In this document: piece after piece, positions 29,281 through 37,641 of the stretch
Layout of the letters: every line of letters begins with the position of its first letter
How positions within the stretch are numbered: the first letter of the stretch is position 1
Assembly: GCA_015488485.1 (NCBI GenBank)
Contig: WFNR01000010.1
Span: 1-42,047 of the forward strand
Length of the DNA: 42,047 nucleotides
Direction of reading: 5' to 3'
Origin: Cyclobacteriaceae bacterium
GTDB taxonomy: Bacteria; Bacteroidota; Bacteroidia; Cytophagales; Cyclobacteriaceae
The notes under the pieces: model-generated
The model's input: only the letters and a program-made list of their open reading frames with translations
Databases searched by the model: none
Told to the model about the DNA's origin: nothing
Made by a program: the position numbers and the translations under genes

Positions 29281-31911
29281 TCAGAAAGTCTGCACCAGCT
29301 GCCGGGCAGCAGCCAACGCCTGGTCGAGGCCTTCCACTTCCTTACCACCGGCCGTAGCAAAGAAAGGCTGTCCGCCACCACCACCCTGAATATGCCTGGC
29401 CAGGTCGCGCACAATATTGCCGGCATGCAGGTTGTGTGACTGCACCAGGTTATCAGCAATGGCTACGGCCAGTTGCGGCTTATCGTTGATGTTGGCTGCC
29501 AGCACCAGAAACAGATTATCCACCTGCTTTTTCAGGGCAAAGGCCAGGTTTTTCAAGGCTCCGCCATCCGGCACCGATATCTTTTCGATAATTACTTGCA
29601 CACCATTATGCGCTTGCGCTTTGGCAGCTAATTCATTCTGCAAAGCGTTGACTTGCTGCTGTTTGAGCTTTTCCAATTCTTTCTCCAGCTTACTTTTGTC
29701 AGCCACCAGGGTAGCCACTGCCTTGCTCACATCCTTGGGAAACTTCAGGCTGGCACGTACCTGCGCCAGGGCTTGCTGTTGCTGCCAAACAAAGTCTTCG
29801 GCAGCGACTCCGGTTACGGCCTCAATCCTGCGTACTCCGGCCGAAATGGAACTTTCTGAAACAATCTTAAACAAACCTATTTGTCCGGTAGCCTGTACAT
29901 GGGTGCCTCCGCACAACTCGATAGAGTAATCGCGGTCAAAAACGATTACCCGTACTTTCTCCCCGTATTTTTCGCCAAACAAGGCCATGGCGCCCATCTT
30001 ACGGGCTTCCTCCAACGGCACATCACGCAATTCTTCCAGTGGAATATTGGCCCTGATCCGCGCATTTACCAGGTCTTCCACCTGTTTGATCTGCTCCTCG
30101 CTCAGCTTGTCAAAATGCGAGAAGTCAAAGCGCAGCATTTTATCATTCACCAGCGAACCACGCTGCTCCACATGGGTGCCCAGTACCTTACGCAAGGCGG
30201 CATGCATCAGGTGGGTAGCCGAGTGGTTGTTTACTGTTTTCAGTCGCTTGTCACCATCCACTACCGCCTTTACCGGAGCACTGGGATCGGCCGGCAAGCG
30301 CTCCACAAAATGTACAATCAGTTCATTCTCTTTTTTGGTATCCAGCACCCGGATTTTTTCTCCGCCCACCTCCAGATAGCCGGTATCTCCTACCTGGCCA
30401 CCGCTTTCAGCATAAAAGGGTGTTACATCCAACACCACCTGCACCAGTTCCTTGCCTTTTTGCTTAAGGGTGCGGTAGCGCAGGATACGGGCCTCGGCTG
30501 TTAATTTTTCATAGCCAACAAATTGTACATCGGTGCTGTCATCCAGTATCACCCAATCGCCTGTTTCCTTGGCTGCATCTTGCTTAGAGCGGGCTTTTTG
30601 CTTAGCCATTTCCTTTTTAAAGCCGCTCTCATCCACGCTAAACCCCCGTTCGCGGGCAATCAGCGAGGTAAGGTCAAAAGGAAAACCAAAGGTATCGTAT
30701 AGCTCAAAGGCCTGTTTGCCGGTTATTATTTTCTCGCCCTGGCGCTGCAGCTCATCGGTAATGGCGTTCAGTCGCTTAAGCCCCTGCTCCAGAGTGCGCA
30801 AAAAGCTCTCCTCTTCACGGGTTATCACCTGTCCTATAAAATCGGCCTGGGCTGCCAGCTCGGGAAATACCCCCTCGAACTGCTCCTGCAGCACCGGCAA
30901 CAGGGTCGCCATAAAAGGCTGTTTCATACCAAGGAACTGAAACCCATAGCGTACAGCCCTGCGTAAAATACGCCTTATGACATAGCCTGCCCCGGTATTG
31001 GACGGCAACTGCCCATCGGCTATAGCAAAGGCAATAGCACGGATGTGGTCAACCACTACCCGCATAGCTATATCGGTTTGCTTATCCTGGCCATATTGTA
31101 CCCCGGCCAATTCACCCAGCTTTTGCAGCAAAGGGCTAAAAACGTCTGTATCGTAGTTGGAAGTTTTACCCTGAATAGCCATAGCCAGGCGCTCAAAGCC
31201 CATGCCGGTATCTACATGGCGCTGCGGCAGCGGCTGCAGGGAGCCATCGGACAGGCGGTTGAACTGGATAAAAACCAGGTTCCATATTTCTATAACCAGC
31301 GGGTGATCTTTATTCACCAGTCCGGCACCAGGTGTTTGGTCAATTTCTTCCTGCGAACGTAAATCAATATGTATTTCCGAGCATGGCCCACACGGACCGG
31401 TATCGCCCATTTCCCAGAAATTATCTTTTTTACTACCATCCAGAATGCGGTCGGCAGGTAAAAACTTTTGCCAGATAGCACGTGCTTCTTCATCGGCTGT
31501 CAGTTGATCGGCCTTATCTCCGCCAAATACGGTGGCATAGAGCCGCTCCTTTGGCAGCTTATATACTTCGGTAAGCAACTCCCAGGCCCAGGCAATGGCT
31601 TCTTCCTTAAAATAATCGCCAAATGACCAGTTGCCCAGCATTTCGAACATGGTATGGTGATAGGTATCCAGCCCTACTTCCTCCAGGTCGTTATGCTTTC
31701 CTGATACACGCAGGCATTTTTGCGTATCGGCAATGCGCAAGGCCTCAGGCTTGCGGGTACCCAGAAAATAATCCTTGAACTGGTTCATGCCCGCATTGGT
31801 AAACATCAGGGTAGGATCATCCTTTACTACCAAAGGAGCCGAGGGCACTATTTTATGCCCTTTTTGTTTGAAAAAGTCTAAAAACTTCTCCCTGATATCA
31901 CTGGATTTCAT
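29281..31911 (-). CDS. alaS: Alanyl-tRNA synthetase
   Basis: 876 residues from ATG 31911 (MKSSDIREKFLDFFKQKGH), same length as E. coli AlaS. Catalytic core 'FTNAGMNQFKDYFLG' and 'GPCGPCSEIHIDL'. Editing domain 'NNHSATHLMHAALRKVLG' (HxxxH) and 'ELCGGTHVQATGQIG' (CxxxH). C-terminal glycine-rich 'HIQGGGGGQPFFATAGGK'. It charges tRNA-Ala. The frame extends upstream to a TTG at 31944, which I do not use. Divergent from the first M23 gene. Confidence 0.98.
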   Translation of the reverse strand: MKSSDIREKFLDFFKQKGHKIVPSAPLVVKDDPTLMFTNAGMNQFKDYFLGTRKPEALRIADTQKCLRVSGKHNDLEEVGLDTYHHTMFEMLGNWSFGDYFKEEAIAWAWELLTEVYKLPKERLYATVFGGDKADQLTADEEARAIWQKFLPADRILDGSKKDNFWEMGDTGPCGPCSEIHIDLRSQEEIDQTPGAGLVNKDHPLVIEIWNLVFIQFNRLSDGSLQPLPQRHVDTGMGFERLAMAIQGKTSNYDTDVFSPLLQKLGELAGVQYGQDKQTDIAMRVVVDHIRAIAFAIADGQLPSNTGAGYVIRRILRRAVRYGFQFLGMKQPFMATLLPVLQEQFEGVFPELAAQADFIGQVITREEESFLRTLEQGLKRLNAITDELQRQGEKIITGKQAFELYDTFGFPFDLTSLIARERGFSVDESGFKKEMAKQKARSKQDAAKETGDWVILDDSTDVQFVGYEKLTAEARILRYRTLKQKGKELVQVVLDVTPFYAESGGQVGDTGYLEVGGEKIRVLDTKKENELIVHFVERLPADPSAPVKAVVDGDKRLKTVNNHSATHLMHAALRKVLGTHVEQRGSLVNDKMLRFDFSHFDKLSEEQIKQVEDLVNARIRANIPLEELRDVPLEEARKMGAMALFGEKYGEKVRVIVFDRDYSIELCGGTHVQATGQIGLFKIVSESSISAGVRRIEAVTGVAAEDFVWQQQQALAQVRASLKFPKDVSKAVATLVADKSKLEKELEKLKQQQVNALQNELAAKAQAHNGVQVIIEKISVPDGGALKNLAFALKKQVDNLFLVLAANINDKPQLAVAIADNLVQSHNLHAGNIVRDLARHIQGGGGGQPFFATAGGKEVEGLDQALAAARQLVQTF

Positions 31912-31960
31912 AACAATTGCCGGGTTTTCTTTGTTTGCATTCAAATTTCACAACCATTTT

Positions 31961-31980
31961 TACGAAAAATCGTATTTTTG
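31961..31980 (+). promoter_or_regulatory. -7 box (31973-31980) overlapping a small dyad
   Basis: TATTTTTG (31973-31980) matches TAnnTTTG about 53 bp before the M23 gene start. It overlaps TACGA-AAAA-TCGTA (31961-31974). TTTTTACGAAA is also repeated nearby (31957 and 31987). Possible regulator site in the divergent alaS/M23 promoter region; not assigned to a regulator. Confidence 0.4.
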
Positions 31981-32033
31981 TGCAGATTTTTACGAAAGCA
32001 CAAAAGTAGAAGAAATCTGCTTGCCAAGCGCTT

Positions 32034-33017
32034 ATGTCGAGGATTAAATATTATTACGATACCGAAACCTGCAAGTATGAACGGGTAAAAGTGAGTACCT
32101 GGGACGTGTTTCTCAACTTGCTGGGATTCCTGTCTATTTCGCTGCTTATCGCCATCGCACTACTTTGGGCTTTTACCAAATATTTTGAATCGCCCAAAGA
32201 GCTGATGCTCCGTAAGGAGAATGAGGAGCTGAAGATGCATTATGAAATCCTCGAAAAAGAGATGCAGGGTGTACGCGCCATGCTGGCCAACCTGCAGGAG
32301 CGGGACGACAACGTGTACCGGGTAATATTTGAAACAGACCCGATACCGGCCAGTATACGAATGGCCGGTGCCGGAGGCAGTGAAAAGTACAAGCACTTGC
32401 TGGAAAACAACCTGTCGCAGGAAGAGTTGATATTGCGCAATTACAAGACCATTGACCAGCTTAAACGGCAGATGTATATTCAGACCAAATCGTATGACGA
32501 AATCATCGAGCTGGCCCTGAATAAGGAAAAAATGATGGCGGCTATTCCGGCTATTCAACCCATTAAAAATAAGGAACTTACCCGCCTGGCATCAGGCTTC
32601 GGCATGCGGGTGCACCCCATATACAAAGTACGCAGAATGCACACCGGTCTCGATTTTGCCGCTCCGCGTGGCACCCCTATCTATGCTACCGGTGCAGGGG
32701 TGGTCAAAAAGACGGTAATCAGCTATCGCAAAACCGGTTATGGCAACTACGTAGAGATAGACCACGGCTTTGGCTATGTAACCAAATATGCCCACATGCA
32801 ATCCATTACCGTTAAAAAAGGTCAGCGCGTAAAGCGGGGCGACCTGATTGGCTACGTAGGCAGTACGGGTGGTTCTACGGCACCCCATTGCCACTATGAG
32901 ATCATCAAAAACGGTAAGAAAATCGACCCTATTCAGTACATCATTCAGGACGTAACTGACGAGGAATACGAGAAGCTGCTCGAGTTGGCCTCACGAGAAA
33001 ATCAATCTTTGGGTTAA
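32034..33017 (+). CDS. Membrane-anchored M23 (LytM-type) metallopeptidase 1
   Basis: 327 residues. A cytoplasmic N-terminus with motif 'IKYYYDTETCKYERV' precedes one transmembrane helix (about 25-46), a coiled coil (about 55-110, 'ELMLRKENEELKMHYEILEK') and a helical linker. The M23 catalytic domain carries 'MHTGLDFAA' (H203, D207), 'AHMQS' and 'PHCHYE' (H285, H287). All zinc ligands are present, so it should cleave peptidoglycan cross-links in the periplasm. Its paralogue follows 54 bp later. Start ATG at 32034. Confidence 0.9.
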   Translation: MSRIKYYYDTETCKYERVKVSTWDVFLNLLGFLSISLLIAIALLWAFTKYFESPKELMLRKENEELKMHYEILEKEMQGVRAMLANLQERDDNVYRVIFETDPIPASIRMAGAGGSEKYKHLLENNLSQEELILRNYKTIDQLKRQMYIQTKSYDEIIELALNKEKMMAAIPAIQPIKNKELTRLASGFGMRVHPIYKVRRMHTGLDFAAPRGTPIYATGAGVVKKTVISYRKTGYGNYVEIDHGFGYVTKYAHMQSITVKKGQRVKRGDLIGYVGSTGGSTAPHCHYEIIKNGKKIDPIQYIIQDVTDEEYEKLLELASRENQSLG

Positions 33018-33071
33018 TTTTTAAAAAAAATACTTTATATATTAGCGGCTGACGACCAGTCGCAACCACCT

Positions 33072-34058
33072 ATGACCAAAACCAAATTCGTATATAACGA
33101 GGCTACGTGTGCCTACGAGCCTGTTATTCCTGATACAAAAAGCCGCATTTTTAAAGCCCTGGCATATCTTTTGGGGGCTACCCTGGTAGCTGCAGGAATG
33201 CTGTTTGGCTATTACCGGTACAACCCTACCCCCAAGGAAGAACTGCTGAAAAGCGAAAGAGCTCGCCTTGATATGCATTGGCAGTTGCTGCAGCATGAGG
33301 TGAAGCTGATCAATCATACCCTGGCAGAATTAGCCCGCGATGACCACGAGTTAAGAGAAATCCTTGAATTAAAAGACCTTCCTGAAGAAATAAGAACAGC
33401 CGGTATTGGTGGTGACCAGCTGCTTAATGACCTTCAGCAACAGAACCTGAAGTTTGAAGAACTTATTGTCGATACGTATAAAAAAATAGATAAGGTCAAA
33501 GCCCAGTTGACTATTCAGGGACTGTCGCTCGATACATTAGCCAAGTATGCCAGGGAACGCGACCGCTACTGGGCGCACATTCCGGCCATTCAGCCGGTAG
33601 ATCATGAAGACCTGCGCAGGTTCTCACCCATATACGGCATGCGTTTTAATCCGGTACTCAAGAAGTGGATGCCCCATAAAGGCCTGGATTTTATGGGTCG
33701 CCCGGGCGTACCCATTTATGCTACCGGTGATGGCGTGGTAGTGCTGGCACGAATGACCAGCGGTGGCTTTGGCAATCTGGTAGAGATTGACCACGGCTAT
33801 GGTTACCGCACACGCTATGCCCATCTTAACAAGACCAAACCTTTCAATGTAAAAGTAGGCGACCGGGTAAAACGCGGCCAGGTAATCGGCTATATGGGTA
33901 CTACCGGGCGCTCGGCCGGTGTGCACCTGCATTACGAGGTGCTGAAAGACGGGGTACAGGTAAATCCGATGGGCTACTTCCAACTCGACCTGGACACCGA
34001 ATCTTACCACAAGCTGCTGAAACTGGCCAAAGAAAACACCCAGCCGCTCGACTATTAA
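33072..34058 (+). CDS. Membrane-anchored M23 metallopeptidase 2 (paralogue)
   Basis: 328 residues with the same architecture as the preceding gene: short N-terminus 'TKFVYNEATCAYEPV', TM helix (about 27-48), coiled coil with 'ELLKSERARLDMHWQLLQHE', and an M23 domain with 'PHKGLDFMG' (H202, D206) and 'GVHLHYEV' (H285, H287). Catalytic residues are complete. Tandem duplication with clear divergence. Unlike M23-1 it has 'VH-LH' rather than 'PH-CH'. The gap between the two genes has no obvious promoter box, so they may be cotranscribed. Confidence 0.9.
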   Translation: MTKTKFVYNEATCAYEPVIPDTKSRIFKALAYLLGATLVAAGMLFGYYRYNPTPKEELLKSERARLDMHWQLLQHEVKLINHTLAELARDDHELREILELKDLPEEIRTAGIGGDQLLNDLQQQNLKFEELIVDTYKKIDKVKAQLTIQGLSLDTLAKYARERDRYWAHIPAIQPVDHEDLRRFSPIYGMRFNPVLKKWMPHKGLDFMGRPGVPIYATGDGVVVLARMTSGGFGNLVEIDHGYGYRTRYAHLNKTKPFNVKVGDRVKRGQVIGYMGTTGRSAGVHLHYEVLKDGVQVNPMGYFQLDLDTESYHKLLKLAKENTQPLDY

Positions 34059-34188
34059 CACCGTTTATGCTTGTTGTTTGTTCGCACCGGATTGCACTTC
34101 GGTGGCGCTTAGCCGTTAAACAATTTTCAATTCGGTAGATTTTTAAATTTAGGTTGAGTAATCAGGATTATTTTATTATCTTCACCCG

Positions 34189-34196
34189 TATATTTG
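34189..34196 (+). promoter_or_regulatory. -7 box (TATATTTG) for merR-dprA-dnaJ operon
   Basis: Exact TAnnTTTG match ending 6 bp before ATG 34203. It overlaps a TTG at 34194, which would otherwise be the longest start of the MerR gene, so ATG 34203 is the likely start. Confidence 0.55.
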
Positions 34197-34202
34197 CGCA
34201 AC

Positions 34203-34538
34203 ATGCCCTACAAGGAAAGAGATATTGAAAAAGTGTATTATACTATTGGCGAAGTGGCCGAAGAATTTAATGTAGCCACTTCGCTGATTCGCTTCTGGGA
34301 AAGCGAATTCGATATTCTTAAACCTAAAAAGAACAAAAAGGGCAACCGCCAATTTACCCGCGATGATATCAAAAAGCTGCGGCTTATCTATCATCTGGTC
34401 AAAGAGCGCGGCTTTACCCTGCAGGGTGCCAAAGCCATGCTCAAAAACAATGCCGAGGAGTTGCAGGACAATCTGGACATGATTGAGTCGTTGAAAAAGG
34501 TAAGAAATTTCCTGGTTCAACTCAAAGAGCAGCTATAG
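34203..34538 (+). CDS. MerR-family transcriptional regulator, short form
   Basis: 111 residues. N-terminal MerR helix-turn-helix: 'YYTIGEVAEEFNVATSLIRF', 'WESEFDILKPKKNKKGNRQF', then 'TRDDIKKLRLIYHLVKERGF' and a dimerisation coil 'NAEELQDNLDMIESLKKVRN'. No metal-binding or effector domain follows, as in the small MerR-like proteins of Bacteroidota. The stop is 3 bp before the dprA ATG, so it may be made with dprA and the J-domain gene. A DNA target is not identified. Confidence 0.88.
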   Translation: MPYKERDIEKVYYTIGEVAEEFNVATSLIRFWESEFDILKPKKNKKGNRQFTRDDIKKLRLIYHLVKERGFTLQGAKAMLKNNAEELQDNLDMIESLKKVRNFLVQLKEQL

Positions 34539-34541
34539 CAA

Positions 34542-35648
34542 ATGCCGGATGAGAAAACTTACCAGTTGGCGCTCACCCTGGTGCCCGGTCTGGGCGATAT
34601 TAGTATCAAAAACTTAATCAGCTATGTGGGTAGTGCCCAGCGGGTGTTTGCCATGCCGCCCGGCAAGCTTGCCAAGGTGCCGGGTATCGGTAAAAAAACA
34701 GCCGGCAATATCAAAAATTTTGACATAGCCGTAGCAGAAGACTTATATAAGCGACTGCAAAATGATAACATCCGCTTGTTGTTTTATACCGACCCGGATT
34801 ATTCGTTGCGGTTAAAGAATATTTATGATGCGCCTGCCCTGTTGTTTGTCCAGGGCAAAATGGATTTGAACCACCCGCGTATGCTGGCGGTGGTAGGTAC
34901 CCGAAGGGCCACCACCCACGGCAAGGCTTTCGTACGGCAGTTTATCAGCGACCTGGCAGGTATGGATGTTGCCATTGTCTCAGGATTGGCCTACGGCATA
35001 GACATAGCCGCCCACAAAGCTGCCCTGGAAAACAACCTACCTACTATTGGCGTGATGGCCTCCGGACCCGACATCATCTATCCGCAGCTTCATAGCAAAT
35101 ATGCCCGCCAAATGCTCAAGCGGGGTGGTCTGCTTACCGAATACCCACCGGGCACACAGCTCGATCCGGCCCGTTTTCCGGCCCGTAATCGTATTGTAGC
35201 CGGCCTGTGCGATGCCACCCTGGTGGTAGAATCAGCCGCCAAGGGCGGGGCCATGATCACCGCTCAACTGGCCAGTGGCTATAACCGGGAGGTCTTTGCC
35301 GTGCCCGGTCGCTGGCATGATGAACTGTCGGCCGGCTGCAACATGCTGATCAAAAACAACACCGCCCAGGCTATCATCTCGGCAGCCGACCTGTGTTATT
35401 ATATGCAGTGGGAAAACCCGGAAATAGCGAGTGAAGCACAACCAGTAAAACATTACAGTCAAGAGGAGTTCAGCCAGGAAGAATGGACAGTAATCAGCAC
35501 GATTGAGGCAACAGGCAGTGAAATACATATTGATGAACTGAGTTGGAAATCACAAATTCAGATCAGTAAACTGGCCGGTATTCTACTCAACCTCGAGTTT
35601 AAAGGTATCGTAAATGCATTACCGGGCAAGAAGTACAGCCTGAACTAA
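34542..35648 (+). CDS. dprA: DNA-processing protein DprA
   Basis: 368 residues. N-terminal helix-hairpin-helix/SAM-like region with 'KVPGIGKKTAGNI', then the Rossmann-like DprA core: 'MLAVVGTRRATTHGKAF', 'AIVSGLAYGIDIAAHKAALE', 'FPARNRIVAGLCDATLVVE' and 'AAKGGAMITAQLA'. A C-terminal winged-helix-like part ends at about 365 ('LAGILLNLEFKGIVNALPGK'). It binds incoming ssDNA and loads RecA during natural transformation. No com or comEA genes are adjacent. It overlaps the J-domain gene by one base (TAATG). Confidence 0.93.
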   Translation: MPDEKTYQLALTLVPGLGDISIKNLISYVGSAQRVFAMPPGKLAKVPGIGKKTAGNIKNFDIAVAEDLYKRLQNDNIRLLFYTDPDYSLRLKNIYDAPALLFVQGKMDLNHPRMLAVVGTRRATTHGKAFVRQFISDLAGMDVAIVSGLAYGIDIAAHKAALENNLPTIGVMASGPDIIYPQLHSKYARQMLKRGGLLTEYPPGTQLDPARFPARNRIVAGLCDATLVVESAAKGGAMITAQLASGYNREVFAVPGRWHDELSAGCNMLIKNNTAQAIISAADLCYYMQWENPEIASEAQPVKHYSQEEFSQEEWTVISTIEATGSEIHIDELSWKSQIQISKLAGILLNLEFKGIVNALPGKKYSLN

Positions 35649-36760
35649 TGCTGCCGGACTATTATGCCATATTGGGTGTAGCGAGCTCAGCCACACAACT
35701 GGAAATCAAGGCTGCCTACCGGGCTATGGCCAAGTTGCACCACCCCGACCGGCATGGCGGTGACCCTGAAAAAGAGCGCCTGTTCAAGGAAATCAATGAA
35801 GCCTACCAGGTGCTCTCCAACACCACCACCAAAATGGCCTACGACAAGCAGTGGCTCTACCAGCAAAGCCAGCCGCAACCGGCAATGGCAACTCCCCCGC
35901 CACCATCTGGTTATTACCGCCAGGCACGCCCCTACCATTATCAGCATGCCGCCCCGCAGGAATATGTATTTTCAAAATGGACCTTGATGTATGGCAAGAT
36001 TTTTATCGCCCTGCTGGTTGTAGTAGCCGTGCTGTTCCCCTCCTTGCTCAACTATTATTTTTCCAACTATTTTTACCAAAAAGGACTTGAAGCACTTAAG
36101 CATCAAGACTATATTCAGGCCGAAGCTGATTTCAAAGATGCCATTCTCGAACTGGGTGGCAGCAGTGCCCTGGCGGCTACAAAGCTGGCTGAGATGAAAA
36201 TAGCAGACGGGCATTATTTCGATGCCCTTACCTATACAAATATTGGCCTTGACTATGCGGTAAAAGTGGCCGAAGAAGCCCGCTTATTCTTTCTGCAAGG
36301 GCGCATAAGAGAGTTGTCGGGACAACCGCAGCGAGCCGAACAGCTATACCGCAAAGCCCAGCGTTGGTTTTATTCGCCCGATAGTGTGTACCGTGCCCTG
36401 GCACCGCTGTATGCTTATCAGCTAAAGGACTATAAGCAAGCGCTGGCCGCCTATGACAGCCTGCTGAAATGGCATCCACGCGAATATGAACTGTATTTGC
36501 ACCGTGGCTTTGTGCGCCAGAAACTGGATATTCATCAACCGGCAGTGGAAGACTTTAATATGTTTATCAAGCGGGTCGGAGCCAATGGCTCGGTGCTGTT
36601 CCTGAAAGGGATTTCGCAACTAAGCCTTGACCGCCTCGATAGTGCTTGCCAGGCCTTTCAGGGCGCTGCCGATCTGGGGCTGGAAAATGCCTATACCTTT
36701 TTGCAGCTATATTGCCAGGACGACACCACCGATATTGTTTATCCCACCAATCCCTTTTAA
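35648..36760 (+). CDS. DnaJ-domain protein with one transmembrane helix and a C-terminal TPR region
   Basis: 370 residues. J-domain at 3-68 with intact HPD (32-34, in 'KLHHPDRHGGDPE'). A Q/P-rich linker (72-106) and a single transmembrane helix (about 116-138, 'IFIALLVVVAVLFPSLL') follow. Then come TPR-like repeats (about 140-355): 'YFYQKGLEALKHQDYIQAEA', 'TKLAEMKIADGHYFDALTYT', 'EEARLFFLQGRIRELSGQPQ' and 'HRGFVRQKLDIHQPAVEDFN'. The J-domain would face the cytoplasm and the TPR region the periplasm if the topology is N-in, which is an inference. No DnaK/GrpE nearby; the chaperone partner is unknown. Starts inside the dprA stop, so translation is probably coupled. Confidence 0.88.
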   Translation: MLPDYYAILGVASSATQLEIKAAYRAMAKLHHPDRHGGDPEKERLFKEINEAYQVLSNTTTKMAYDKQWLYQQSQPQPAMATPPPPSGYYRQARPYHYQHAAPQEYVFSKWTLMYGKIFIALLVVVAVLFPSLLNYYFSNYFYQKGLEALKHQDYIQAEADFKDAILELGGSSALAATKLAEMKIADGHYFDALTYTNIGLDYAVKVAEEARLFFLQGRIRELSGQPQRAEQLYRKAQRWFYSPDSVYRALAPLYAYQLKDYKQALAAYDSLLKWHPREYELYLHRGFVRQKLDIHQPAVEDFNMFIKRVGANGSVLFLKGISQLSLDRLDSACQAFQGAADLGLENAYTFLQLYCQDDTTDIVYPTNPF

Positions 36761-36782
36761 AGGACAACACTTCATCCCACAC

Positions 36783-37640
36783 TTAAGCAAAAACAGCGGC
36801 CGCCATTTGCTCGGCAACAGCCAGCGCCTGCTTGTCCACCCCGGTATGTAAGCCAAGCTTTTCAGCCTCTTCTACAATAATACGCGTATTGATATTGCCT
36901 ACCAGTTCCTGCCCCGACATCGGGCAACCGCCATAGCCCAACACGGCACCGTCAATCCGCCTGCAACCGGCTTCCAGGGCTGCCTGCACCTTGGCTGCCG
37001 CTCCTGCCGGGGTAGCATGCAGATGCACACCCCACTCCACACCTTGACCGGTGGTGCCCAGACTGGTAAATAAAGTAGCTACATCATGAGGAGTGGCCAA
37101 TCCAACCGTATCGGCCAGCGAGATAACCGCCACGCCCATATCCTGCAGGGTGGCTGCCATATCCGCTACAACATCCGGGCTATACGGGTCGCCATACGGA
37201 TTGCCAAAACCCATGGATATATAAACCACCAATTGTTTGTTAGCCTGGTGGCATATCTCGGCTATGGCTTGTAAGTCGGTTAAGGCTTGTGCAATACTTC
37301 TGTTGGTGTTTTTCTGCTGAAATGTCTCCGATACCGATAAGGGATAACCCAGGTAAGTGATCTGCTGATAAGCGGCTGCACCCTGTGCTCCCCGGAGGTT
37401 GGCCACAATGGCCAGCAGCTTAGCCGTAGTGGCCGACAAGTCGAGCAGGTCGAGCACGGCAACCGTATCGCGCATCTGCGGTACGGCTTTTGGTGAAACA
37501 AAACTGCCAAAATCTATCGTATCAAAGCCCACCTGCAACAATTGATTGATGTAGGCAGCCTTTTTTTCGGTGGGCACCCAAGCGGACAGCCCCTGCATGG
37601 CATCGCGTGGGCATTCGATAATCTTAAGTTTGTCTTGCAT
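36783..37640 (-). CDS. Hydroxymethylglutaryl-CoA lyase
   Basis: 285 residues from ATG 37640 (MQDKLKIIECPRDAMQG). Catalytic residues by comparison with human HMGCL: R12, D13 ('PRDAMQ'), D177 ('SLADTVG'), H206/H208 ('VHLHATP') and Cys239 in the flexible loop 'YGGCPMSGQELVGN'. The usual Glu next to 'SFVSPK' (E72 in human) is an Asp here (D43, 'TIDFGSFVSPK'). It cleaves HMG-CoA to acetoacetate and acetyl-CoA, the last step of leucine breakdown, fitting with the E1 and IlvE genes of the window. Alternative ATG at 37652 overlaps the upstream gene's stop; either is possible. Confidence 0.88.
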   Translation of the reverse strand: MQDKLKIIECPRDAMQGLSAWVPTEKKAAYINQLLQVGFDTIDFGSFVSPKAVPQMRDTVAVLDLLDLSATTAKLLAIVANLRGAQGAAAYQQITYLGYPLSVSETFQQKNTNRSIAQALTDLQAIAEICHQANKQLVVYISMGFGNPYGDPYSPDVVADMAATLQDMGVAVISLADTVGLATPHDVATLFTSLGTTGQGVEWGVHLHATPAGAAAKVQAALEAGCRRIDGAVLGYGGCPMSGQELVGNINTRIIVEEAEKLGLHTGVDKQALAVAEQMAAAVFA

Positions 37641-37641
37641 G

